A DNA stretch of 14,373 nt from NCBI GenBank assembly GCA_001799195.1, contig MGSU01000076.1, positions 1 through 14,373 of the forward strand, in the 5' to 3' direction. Of this stretch, positions 7,574 to 14,373 are shown in pieces. Position 1 is the stretch's first letter; every line of letters begins with the position of its first letter. The notes below the pieces were generated by a model. The model was not told the DNA's origin, made no database searches, and worked only from the letters and a program-made list of their open reading frames with translations. The stretch is from Deltaproteobacteria bacterium RIFOXYA12_FULL_61_11 (GTDB taxonomy: Bacteria > Bdellovibrionota_F > JAHFAK01 > YA12-FULL-61-11). Made by a program: the position numbers and the translations under genes.

Positions 7574-9142
7574 GTGCGTGTACCGTTCTGCTGCGCCGGC
7601 CTGCTGCTGGTTTCGGTCGGCCTGGCCCAGGTGGGTCAGTACCACAGTCCTATCGAGAGTACCGTCTCCCTCGATCCCATGGAACAGGAGATCCTCGATT
7701 GGATCAATACCGTCCGTGCCGGTCGAGGCGTCCCCCCCTTGACCGTCGAAGGGGGCTATGTCCAGGTCCTCCGCCGCTATAGTGCCCTCCTGGCCAACCA
7801 GCGAACCGCCGAAGCCGTGAACAAGGACATTCTCCGCGCCCTGTTCTGGCAACAAGGCCTGTCCGATTACAAGATCGTACCCACCAGTCTGATGGCCGAA
7901 GGCAGCACCAAGCGCTTGCTCATCCAACTCAAGAGCATGCTGGTCCATGCCTTCGACCAACGCTTGCTCGACCCCCAGTACAACGTGGCCGCCTTTGGTA
8001 TCAAACTCCGGGAGGATGACCTCAAGGGTGCCTTCAGCTTGATGGAACGCAAGACCGTGCTCGCTCCGTTCCCCGCGCAAGTCGAGGCCGGCCGCTCCTA
8101 CCATCTCGAGGGAACCTTCGGTCCAGGCTACGGCGGCCCGATCCTCTACGTGACCTCGCCGCTCGGCACCGTGGTCAAGCTCGACGGTAAGCACCGCGGA
8201 GAACAGTTCTTCTTCGACTTCACCTTCCCCCGGGAAACTGGGAGGTACAGCCTCGAGGTCCTGGTCCGGGGGACCAAAGGACCGACCGTGGCCAATCTCT
8301 TCCCGGTCTTCCAGGGCGTCGATCCGGACTACGGCAAGGAGAATGCGGAGTTGGAGGTTGACGAGGACTTCGATTGCGATCCCACGGTCTGTGAACGCAC
8401 CCTCCTCGGGTGGGTCAACACCTATCGTGCCCAATACAAGCTGTCTCTCCTGGAGAGGGATGCAAAAATGGACCTCATCGCGCGAGGCCACAGCATCGAC
8501 ATGCAGCGCAACAAGTTCTTCGGCCATCAATCTCCGACCACGGGGAATGTCGGCGACCGGACCAAGGCCCAAGGCGTCGCCTTCCTCAAGGTCACCGAGA
8601 ACCTCGGCAAGGACACCAGCCTCGGGAAGGGGTTCTTGGGCCTCCTCGAAAGCCCCGGGCATCGCATGAACCTGCTCGATCGCGAGGTCTCCCGCATCGG
8701 AGTAGGTGTTGCCGGTGGGAAGGGACAACTCAAGTTCCTCACCCTCAACTTCCTCCTGCCTGGGAAAGGAGGTGCCCCAGGCGAGGTGCTGTCCGCTTTC
8801 AGCTCGAAGCTCGAATCGCTGCGCAGGAGCAGCGGAGTACCGGCGTTGAAACGGGACGACCGCCTCGAAGAGGTTGCCCGGGAACACAGCGGCTTCATGT
8901 TGGCCGAGGCTTCGGTGTCCTCGCAACTCAAGACCCACCCCCCGCTGACCGACAGGCTCCGCCAACGCACCCTGCGGGTGCGTAAGCTGTCCGTACTCGT
9001 GGGCAAGACCAAGACTCCCGAGAGCATGCTGACCTCGGAGAAGCTCAAGAGCGCCGAATTCGACACCCTGGGTCTGGGTGTCGTAGAAGATCCGGCCGAG
9101 AAAGGAATGTACTGGGTTACCATGATCCTGGCTAAGCTCTGA
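7574..9142 (+). CDS. Secreted multi-CAP (SCP/YkwD-type) domain protein
   Basis: A 522-residue exported protein with a short signal peptide (about 1-19, hydrophobic LLLVSVGLAQ). Only the middle CAP domain (about 274-395) is canonical: LLGWVNTYRA, then H306 in RGHSIDM, FFGH with H318, ENLG with E342, and SPGHRMNLL with H363. These are the histidines and acids lining the CAP cavity. An N-terminal copy (about 36-150) keeps only EILDWINTVRAGRGVPPL, and a C-terminal one (about 411-522) keeps RSSGVPALKRDDRLEEVA and REHSGFM, then LGLGVVED. Between the first two lies a beta-rich stretch (about 170-250) resembling an Ig-like sandwich. The GTG start at 7574 has TGAGGA upstream, overlapping the previous stop. 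Bacterial CAP proteins are usually extracytoplasmic; their activity is mostly unknown, so I assign none. Confidence 0.85.
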   Translation: MRVPFCCAGLLLVSVGLAQVGQYHSPIESTVSLDPMEQEILDWINTVRAGRGVPPLTVEGGYVQVLRRYSALLANQRTAEAVNKDILRALFWQQGLSDYKIVPTSLMAEGSTKRLLIQLKSMLVHAFDQRLLDPQYNVAAFGIKLREDDLKGAFSLMERKTVLAPFPAQVEAGRSYHLEGTFGPGYGGPILYVTSPLGTVVKLDGKHRGEQFFFDFTFPRETGRYSLEVLVRGTKGPTVANLFPVFQGVDPDYGKENAELEVDEDFDCDPTVCERTLLGWVNTYRAQYKLSLLERDAKMDLIARGHSIDMQRNKFFGHQSPTTGNVGDRTKAQGVAFLKVTENLGKDTSLGKGFLGLLESPGHRMNLLDREVSRIGVGVAGGKGQLKFLTLNFLLPGKGGAPGEVLSAFSSKLESLRRSSGVPALKRDDRLEEVAREHSGFMLAEASVSSQLKTHPPLTDRLRQRTLRVRKLSVLVGKTKTPESMLTSEKLKSAEFDTLGLGVVEDPAEKGMYWVTMILAKL

Positions 9143-9173
9143 CACGAGCGCCGGGTCGTTACAAAGAGGGACG

Positions 9174-9875
9174 ATGGAACGCGGAAAGATCAAATGGTTC
9201 AATGATGTCAAGGGATTCGGGTTCATCCTGGACAAGCATGCGCGGGAGGTCTTCGTTCACCGCAAGCACATCCAGGACTTTCGTCCCGCCATGGTCGAAG
9301 ATGAGGATGAAGTCTCCTACGAGCTCAAGATAGTCGATGACAAACCACAGGCACGCAAGGTCAAACTGCTCAATATTGCGCCCAAGAAAAAATTCGGAGC
9401 AATGGCCAAGAAGTTCTACAAGGATCTGATAACCAAAAAAAAACCTGTGGTCCTCAAGCTCCACGGGCGGAAGACAGCCGAAGGCCGCATCCTGCGCGTC
9501 GAACCCTACTTCCTGTACCTCGACATCGGCGGCGAAGAACTGGAAATCCGGAAACTCGACATCAAGTACCTCTATATGAAGAACGACGCCTACCTGGTCC
9601 AGAACAAGGTCAGGGTCGACAGCACTATCCGGCAGCTCGGGCTCGGTCCCATCGAACAGGTCAAGGACCGTTTTCGTTTACTGTGGGGCGACTTGATGTT
9701 GCATACCGCTCAGAGAGCCCGGCTGATCTTCTACCTGCTCGAAGGCGAATCCATGCTCGGCATGGTCGATTGGTTCACCAAGTATGAGATCCATCTCAAG
9801 CTCACCCCGCAACAGTCCGTGCTCCTCTTCAAACACAACCTTTTCAACCTCCGCCCCTTCAAGCCCCGGGACTGA
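9174..9875 (+). CDS. Cold-shock-domain protein fused to two Hfq/Sm-like domains
   Basis: A 233-residue predicted RNA-binding protein. The N-terminus (about 1-69) is a cold-shock domain: GKIKWFN, KGFGFI (13-18, RNP1) and VFVHR (26-30, RNP2), which bind single-stranded nucleic acid. Two Sm-fold-like segments follow. The first (about 81-136) has PVVLKLHGRKTAEGRI, then YFLYLD and IRKLDIKYLY. The second (about 172-228) has RLIFYLLEGESMLGMV, FTKYEIHL and LLFKHNLFNLRPF. The second aligns without gaps to the first two strands of Hfq, and its F219-K220-H221 falls where E. coli Hfq has Y55-K56-H57. The Sm call is my alignment by eye and is less certain than the CSD. GAGGG lies three bases before ATG 9174. 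It follows the CAP gene by 31 bases and is probably co-transcribed. A role as RNA chaperone or post-transcriptional regulator is inferred. Confidence 0.85.
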   Translation: MERGKIKWFNDVKGFGFILDKHAREVFVHRKHIQDFRPAMVEDEDEVSYELKIVDDKPQARKVKLLNIAPKKKFGAMAKKFYKDLITKKKPVVLKLHGRKTAEGRILRVEPYFLYLDIGGEELEIRKLDIKYLYMKNDAYLVQNKVRVDSTIRQLGLGPIEQVKDRFRLLWGDLMLHTAQRARLIFYLLEGESMLGMVDWFTKYEIHLKLTPQQSVLLFKHNLFNLRPFKPRD

Positions 9876-9892
9876 TCCCCGGCCCAGGTGAC

Positions 9893-9921
9893 TTGACATC
9901 CCCGATCATCCGGAGAAGCAT
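9893..9921 (+). promoter_or_regulatory. Promoter for the HEAT/HD-GYP-like pair
   Basis: A consensus TTGACA (9893-9898) lies 18 bases after the CSD/Sm stop, followed by a 17-base spacer and AAGCAT (9916-9921). The -10 is weak by consensus, but the whole element closely resembles the promoter at 6921-6949 (TTGACAT followed by AGCATG). Transcription would begin near 9928. Confidence 0.45.
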
Positions 9922-9924
9922 GCT

Positions 9925-9943
9925 CTGGCTATCGCAGAGCCAG
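9925..9943 (+). promoter_or_regulatory. Inverted repeat at the predicted 5' end of the HEAT-pair mRNA
   Basis: CTGGCT (9925-9930) and AGCCAG (9938-9943) can form a 6-bp stem with a 7-base loop. The repeat sits at the predicted transcription start and just before the GAGG ribosome site (9947-9950). It could be an operator or a leader hairpin. An alternative, mutually exclusive pairing of GCTCT with AGAGC overlaps it. It is short enough to be chance. Confidence 0.25.
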
Positions 9944-9959
9944 CTCGAGGTTGCCTCCG

Positions 9960-11759
9960 ATGTCGTCCGAGCCCCGAGATACCCCTGGAGCCGGTGCAGC
10001 CTCGCCACCCTCTCCCCCACCACACCGGAAAGACGCCGAGAATACCCTCGTCCAAGCAGTCGCCGAGCTCATGGTCGGTATAGAGAAATCGATCCGCACC
10101 CTCGTCCAGTTCGGCCCGGAGCACCAAAACTTCACCACCGTGGTCGGCCGCACCTACAAGCACCTCGATGGGGTGCTAGCCAAAGAAGAGGTATTGAGCC
10201 TGGGTATCGAACCCTTCCGCATCACCTACACCGACACGGTCGTGCTGGAAGACTTCGAGATAGACAAGAGCCTGTGCTACAAACTCTATCAGGATGGTGT
10301 TCGGGTCCTGCGCCTGCTCAGAGGCCTGAGCCTTAAAGAATTCAGTGAATTATTGTCAATCCTTGCCATCGATTTTCGCAACCCGCAATACCTGGACGAA
10401 GACACCATCACCCTGATGTGGAAACGGGACCTCGAAAGGATCCAATGCGACGTGGTCGAGGTCCTCTTCGAAGAGGACGAGCAACGGACGATCACCTATG
10501 AAGGCGTGGTCTCGGGTCTGACCGCAAGTACGGACCTCGTCTCGGCGCATCCCCCCCGGGGAGGTCACCGCGAGGACATCGATTCGTTGACCTTCGATCG
10601 TATCGAGCTCGACTCGGCCAAAGTAGAGGCCGTGTTCCGCTCCCTCGACACCCCTGATCTGCTCGAGCAAAAGGTCTACGGGTTGAGTGAGCACGATCGC
10701 GAGCAACTCGCCAAGGCCACCCACTCCCTCGATGCCGGCCAGGCGCATAAACTGATGCACGTGTTCATCTACCACATCGCCGAACTCCGCCCCGATGAAC
10801 GTATTGACCTCTACCTGAGCCGCTTGGTCGACCAGCTCCTCGAGCAGCGGAAGCTCAAGGAACTCGTCGCCATCTTGGTCCTACTGCAACAATTCTCCAA
10901 TGCCTTCCAGGGGAGGAAGCAGGAACTGTTGCGCTCCTTCTTGGCCGAAGCCACCTTGGCCGTGATCGAGGGCGAGCGGCGTACAGCGATACTCTCCCTG
11001 CTCAACGACCAAACGATCGAAACCCAGGAGAAACACTACCTCCTCGGGCTGCTCAGCACCAACCCACGGCTCCTCCCGACCCTCATCGACCTGATCGAAG
11101 AACTCCGCCAGCCGGCCTTGCGCCGCGCTGTTGCCGACCTCCTCTTGCCCCACCTCCGTCGGGACTTCTCACTCCTGACGGGAAAACTCTCGGCCAAGAC
11201 CTCCACGCTCCTCGCCTCGGAGGCCCTCTACCTCTTCGAAAAACTCCCCTTCGTCACCTACCGGCGCTTACTCCCCACGCTCCTCAGCCACCCCGATCCC
11301 TTCATTCGGAGAGCCTTACTGACCCTGGTAGAGAACAACGCCTCGGAGGAGTGCCTCGCCCTGGTGGTTCCCCTGCTCGAGGACGCCGACCGCGAAGTCC
11401 GCCTCGCGCTCCTGAAACTCTTGAAAAAACGCTCCTCGACGCAGTGCCATGAACTGCTGTGGCAACAACTCGAGCGCGGGGTCCTGTACGAACGAGACGA
11501 TCGCGAGCGTCGGCTCGTCCTCGGTCTCCTTGCTGCAGACGAAACCCGGCACCCCCAACTCAGGGACTTCTTCCTCTCCCGCAAACTGATCGGCTCGAGC
11601 GGAGTCCTAGAAACCCGCATCCGTCTGGCCGAGGCCCTGGCCGCCTCCACCCTGCCCGATAAAGTTGCGATGTTGAAGGAGGTGGCCGGCCGCCGGCTCG
11701 AGAACAAGGACCTCAAGATCGTCTGCGAAAACCTGCTCAGGACCATCGACCATGTCTGA
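9960..11759 (+). CDS. HEAT-type helical repeat protein with an N-terminal module shared with its partner
   Basis: A 599-residue cytoplasmic protein with no signal peptide or membrane helix. After a Pro/Ser/Ala-rich tail (1-23) comes an alpha/beta module (about 25-170). It contains KSIRTLVQFGPEHQNF, GIEPFRITYTDTVVLED, RLLRGLSLKEFSELLSIL and TLMWKRDLERIQCDVVEVLF. A variable linker follows (about 175-225). From about 260 to the end the protein is helix after helix, with HEAT-like units such as LLPTLLSHPDPFIRRALLTL and VVPLLEDADREVRLALLKLL, typical of a protein-interaction scaffold. The ATG at 9960 is preferred over the in-frame TTG at 9951 because GAGG (9947-9950) abuts the TTG but is nine bases from the ATG. 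Its stop overlaps the HD-GYP-like gene by eight bases, so expression is coupled. No catalytic motif is seen and the function is unknown. Confidence 0.8.
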   Translation: MSSEPRDTPGAGAASPPSPPPHRKDAENTLVQAVAELMVGIEKSIRTLVQFGPEHQNFTTVVGRTYKHLDGVLAKEEVLSLGIEPFRITYTDTVVLEDFEIDKSLCYKLYQDGVRVLRLLRGLSLKEFSELLSILAIDFRNPQYLDEDTITLMWKRDLERIQCDVVEVLFEEDEQRTITYEGVVSGLTASTDLVSAHPPRGGHREDIDSLTFDRIELDSAKVEAVFRSLDTPDLLEQKVYGLSEHDREQLAKATHSLDAGQAHKLMHVFIYHIAELRPDERIDLYLSRLVDQLLEQRKLKELVAILVLLQQFSNAFQGRKQELLRSFLAEATLAVIEGERRTAILSLLNDQTIETQEKHYLLGLLSTNPRLLPTLIDLIEELRQPALRRAVADLLLPHLRRDFSLLTGKLSAKTSTLLASEALYLFEKLPFVTYRRLLPTLLSHPDPFIRRALLTLVENNASEECLALVVPLLEDADREVRLALLKLLKKRSSTQCHELLWQQLERGVLYERDDRERRLVLGLLAADETRHPQLRDFFLSRKLIGSSGVLETRIRLAEALAASTLPDKVAMLKEVAGRRLENKDLKIVCENLLRTIDHV

Positions 11760-13218
11760 CATCCTCGAGGCCCCCGCCCCGGGACCGCAACGTCCGGAGG
11801 ACGGCCGCCGAGAGGAATTCTACTCCTCGGGAAGCTCCTTTCTCTCGGCCTTCTCCATCCTGCTGAAATCCGCCTTCATGTATGATCTCAGCAACCAGAC
11901 CATCCACGACGCGGCGGCCCGGGTGGCTGAGGCCGCACGCTCTCTCTGCGCCATCCTCAACGAGCCGAGTATCACCTATACCCACTCCAAGGATCTCTCC
12001 TTCGTCAACCGCACCGTGCTGCGCGTCAACGCCAACACCTATTGTTTCAACACATTGATACGAGAAACCCTCTTACGCTTGAACATCGGCGAATGCACCT
12101 TCGAACGCACGATCGAGGGTCCCATGCTCGTCTCCTTCCTGGCCGAATTCCAACACCACCTCGCCTTGCCCGAAGAGCGCCGTTCGGAAGTGTTCCGTTC
12201 GTCCTCTGGAGGTTTCACGATAGCTCCGGTCAAACGCCAGCGTGAAATCCTCTGGGGAGTAACCTCGGACCCCAAGGAGAACGCGGTCAACATCTGCGCC
12301 CTGCTCTACCTCTATGTGGACCGCATCGTCGACCAGGTCGACCAGGACCAGAAGAAACCGACCAAGGGAGTGAAGCGGTTCCTCCAACAAGTCGTCGATG
12401 CCTGCGCCGGACAGGAGCATCTGTGGTTGAGCCTCCTCTTCCTCGACAGCTACCGCGGCCAGACCACCGATCAGGTGGTCAAGTCGGCGATCCTGACCAT
12501 CATCCTGGCTCGCGCCGCGGGTCTCGATCGCAATCACCAGGCCGACCTGGGTTACGTCGCCATCTACTACAACCTGTTCAATGGGAAACTTCGCTCAGCC
12601 CTGGGCCAGGCCGAAGGGCACGTGGAGAGATTGTTGGCTCGCCGCAACACCTTGTTCTCGGCCCTCGATTATCTCATGACCTTCTTCTCCCTCACCGACG
12701 ACTGGGCCCGCCGCGCCATAAGCCTATTCGAACGCTACCACCGCTTTGACGGCGAACCGATCCATGGTCTGCCGGGGTATCGTTTTCGCTGGCCGCCTCA
12801 CCTCTATACCCAGATCGTGGCCCTGACCTCCGAATTCGTGGCCCTCGTCTCGGATCCCACGAGAGCGATGCTCCCCGACGAAGCCCTGCGGCTCTTCCAT
12901 CAACAGGCTGGAACCCTGTACAACCCCGCGCTGGTCAAGCTCCTGGTCAACCACATCGGCATCTACCCGATCGGCTCCATGGTAGAACTCAACACCGGAG
13001 AACGCGGCGTCGTCTACGACCTCCCCAAGGGCGCGACCAACTTCAACAAACCGATCGTCAAGGTCCTCTTCGACCCGCAAGGCCGCCGCGTCGGAGGCGA
13101 CGAACTCCGCGATCTCTCGGCCCTCGACGGCCAAGGGAAACCCTATCTCCGCATCCTCCGGTCGATCGATCCCTCGGCAACCTCGACCAATATCCCCTTC
13201 CTGTTCCTCTCGGCCTGA
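11752..13218 (+). CDS. Degenerate HD-GYP-like protein lacking metal-binding residues
   Basis: A 488-residue cytoplasmic protein. The N-terminal module (about 27-140) resembles that of the upstream HEAT protein. The rest follows the layout of HD-GYP cyclic-di-GMP phosphodiesterases: a helix with VVKSAILTIILARAAGL (242-258), then LGYVAIYYNLFNG where the HD of the HDIGK motif should be (about 270-278). ERYHRFDG (327-334) replaces HHE..DG, and GLPGYRFRWP stands near the GYP position. The C-terminal NPALVKLLVNHIGIYPIGSM and VELNTGERGVV match the usual region after the HD-GYP core. With the HD pair and several metal histidines gone, phosphodiesterase activity is unlikely; a binding or scaffold role is inferred. 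ATG 11752 overlaps the HEAT gene by eight bases. The fold is an alignment by eye and should be confirmed by profile search. Confidence 0.75.
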   Translation: MSDILEAPAPGPQRPEDGRREEFYSSGSSFLSAFSILLKSAFMYDLSNQTIHDAAARVAEAARSLCAILNEPSITYTHSKDLSFVNRTVLRVNANTYCFNTLIRETLLRLNIGECTFERTIEGPMLVSFLAEFQHHLALPEERRSEVFRSSSGGFTIAPVKRQREILWGVTSDPKENAVNICALLYLYVDRIVDQVDQDQKKPTKGVKRFLQQVVDACAGQEHLWLSLLFLDSYRGQTTDQVVKSAILTIILARAAGLDRNHQADLGYVAIYYNLFNGKLRSALGQAEGHVERLLARRNTLFSALDYLMTFFSLTDDWARRAISLFERYHRFDGEPIHGLPGYRFRWPPHLYTQIVALTSEFVALVSDPTRAMLPDEALRLFHQQAGTLYNPALVKLLVNHIGIYPIGSMVELNTGERGVVYDLPKGATNFNKPIVKVLFDPQGRRVGGDELRDLSALDGQGKPYLRILRSIDPSATSTNIPFLFLSA

Positions 13219-13233
13219 ACCACCGATCCTGCC

Positions 13234-14373
13234 TCAGCCTACCGGTAGGCGGTCCAGGGCCGCCGCGCTCATCGCGCTGCCTTCACGGAAACGTATGGCC
13301 CTGGCAAGTTCATAGGAAGCCTGGAACAACTGTCTGGCCTCGCGGAGCGAACCCCGCAGCTCGGTGATGGCCGCCAGATTGAAGGTCTGCTTGGCTTCTC
13401 CGAGCCGGTCACCGGTCCTGCGGGTCAGCGCCAGCGCCTGTTCGGCACATCCGGCGGCCTCGGCGTACTTCCCCTCTCGACAGAGGAGGGCGGCGAGATT
13501 TCCCAGGGCCTTGCCCTCGAGGATCACCTCCTTCGACGCCCGGGAAAGCTCCAAGGCCGTGCGAAAATCGTGTTCCGCCTCCTTCCCCCTCTCCAACTTG
13601 AGCAGCACGGTGCCACGCATATTATGGCCGGAGGCCCGCACCCGCTGCTCCGTGGCCGTCACCAGCTCGCCGGCCAACGCGAGGGCCTCCTCTCCACGGT
13701 CAGTTTCTTGGAACACGGAACCCAAGGCTTGGAGACCTCGCAGGTATCGGACCTGGTCACCGCGACGGCGAGCCACCTCCATGGCCTTGCGCAGGTGGGT
13801 CTCGGCCGCCCCTCTCTCGCGTCGAGCGTGGAGCGCCAACCCGAGGAAGTGCAGGCCATCGAGGAAGGGTTCGAGGTGTTCGAGGCGACGGGCTTCACTG
13901 CAGGCTTGCTTGGCCAAGGTCAGGACCCGCTCGTGCTCTTGCTGGAGGAAGGAGAGCTCGGCCAAGCCGAGCAGAGCCTTGCAAAACACACTCCCTCTTT
14001 CCTGCTCCGTCCACTCCTTGGGAGGTGAATTGCCAACAATTTCTAGTACTTGTTCGAGACAGGTCCGCCGGCCATCCTGATCGTGCGCCCCGTGGAGTTC
14101 CTCGGCCCGGCGCTGGAGGTACTCGAGCTGAGCGACCCGCTCACCGGTCTCCAGATAGTGGGTGAGGATCGCGGCAGTATCCGAGCCTCTCACCTCCTCG
14201 AGCGCCTTGGCGCACCGCAGGTGCAAGTGGGCTCGCTCGGGTCCGGGATTGGCGTCATAACAGGTCTGGCGCAGGAGTTGGCTAGAGAATCGCAGACCGC
14301 GATCGTCCCCAACCTGGAGCAACCCGGCCTCTACGAGCACTGCCAGCGTTGCTTCCTCGCGGTCGGGAAGTAC
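13234..14373 (-). CDS. C-terminal part of a STAND/AAA-type ATPase regulator with TPR repeats (N-terminus off window)
   Basis: The frame is open to the right edge, so only the last 379 residues are visible. The first part reads like the end of a STAND ATPase with winged-helix segment: LVEAGLLQVGDDRGLRFSSQ, then the arginine/histidine-rich PERAHLHLRCAKALEE and AAILTHYLETGE. Large predicted ATPases and Ser/Thr-kinase-ATPase fusions show the same order before their TPRs. At least six TPR-like helical pairs follow, for example HFLGLALHARRERGAAETHL, LQALGSVFQETDRGEEALAL, LGNLAALLCREGKYAEAAGC and TFNLAAITELRGSLREARQL. The missing N-terminus could be a kinase, a LuxR regulator or a plain ATPase; this cannot be decided here. 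It converges on the HD-GYP-like gene with a 15-base gap. Confidence 0.8.
   Translation of the reverse strand, partial: VLPDREEATLAVLVEAGLLQVGDDRGLRFSSQLLRQTCYDANPGPERAHLHLRCAKALEEVRGSDTAAILTHYLETGERVAQLEYLQRRAEELHGAHDQDGRRTCLEQVLEIVGNSPPKEWTEQERGSVFCKALLGLAELSFLQQEHERVLTLAKQACSEARRLEHLEPFLDGLHFLGLALHARRERGAAETHLRKAMEVARRRGDQVRYLRGLQALGSVFQETDRGEEALALAGELVTATEQRVRASGHNMRGTVLLKLERGKEAEHDFRTALELSRASKEVILEGKALGNLAALLCREGKYAEAAGCAEQALALTRRTGDRLGEAKQTFNLAAITELRGSLREARQLFQASYELARAIRFREGSAMSAAALDRLPVG
13237..13250. repeat. Perfect 14-bp palindrome at the convergent gene ends
   Basis: GCCTACCGGTAGGC is a perfect palindrome within the last codons of the minus-strand TPR gene, 18 bases past the HD-GYP-like stop. 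As RNA it could fold into a 5-bp stem with a 4-base loop. No U-run follows on either strand, so it is not a typical intrinsic terminator. It may be a protein site, a weak transcription block, or chance. Confidence 0.5.

Noticed and set aside
7553-9235. 560-codon minus-strand open frame opposite the CAP gene
   Set aside because: No recognisable domain. The + strand frame has a signal peptide, ribosome site and CAP motifs. Long antisense frames are expected with this codon bias.
9860-9888. CCGGG/CCCGG hairpin at the CSD/Sm stop as a terminator
   Set aside because: 5-bp stem spanning the stop codon with no T-run; it could slow transcription but is not supportable as a terminator.
1-14373. High frequency of CTCGA/CTCGAG across the window as a possible chi-like or uptake motif
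   Set aside because: It is explained by the favoured Leu codon CTC followed by Asp/Glu codons (GAC, GAG, GAA) in the + strand genes; no positional pattern was evident.

Overview
The window is GC-rich bacterial chromosome, densely coded, with seven transcription blocks and no RNA gene, insertion sequence, CRISPR array or prophage that I can see. No stretch over 300 bases lacks a gene; the longest gaps are 742-929 and 4566-4750, and both look like divergent promoter regions. The def-fmt-rpe cluster, a short two-helix HAMP-like protein, the HEAT and HD-GYP-like proteins and the STAND/TPR C-terminus together suggest a deltaproteobacterial-grade organism (Myxococcota, Desulfobacterota or a relative). 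This is inference from gene style and is not proven.

Left half (1-6924), mostly housekeeping. An inositol-monophosphatase family gene runs leftwards off the window edge. Divergent from it is a + strand block of a radical SAM enzyme with extra C-terminal cysteines, ribD and ribE (two steps of riboflavin synthesis, translationally coupled). An EI24/CysZ-like membrane protein lies convergent to ribE. Divergent from that is a classic def-fmt-rpe operon: peptide deformylase, Met-tRNA formyltransferase and ribulose-phosphate 3-epimerase.

Right half (6921-14373), accessory. A strong TTGACA-17-TAGCAT promoter overlapping the rpe stop drives three genes. They encode a two-TM HAMP-like protein, a secreted protein with one canonical and two eroded CAP (SCP/YkwD) domains, and a 233-residue RNA-binding protein. 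That last protein is an N-terminal cold-shock domain followed by what read as two Hfq/Sm-like domains, a fusion I do not recognise and the best candidate for something new here. A second TTGACA promoter drives an overlapping pair: a HEAT-type helical repeat protein and an HD-GYP-like protein that has lost its metal-binding residues. Both start with what looks like the same N-terminal module, suggesting that they work as a pair. A convergent TPR-rich C-terminus of a STAND/AAA ATPase regulator ends the window.
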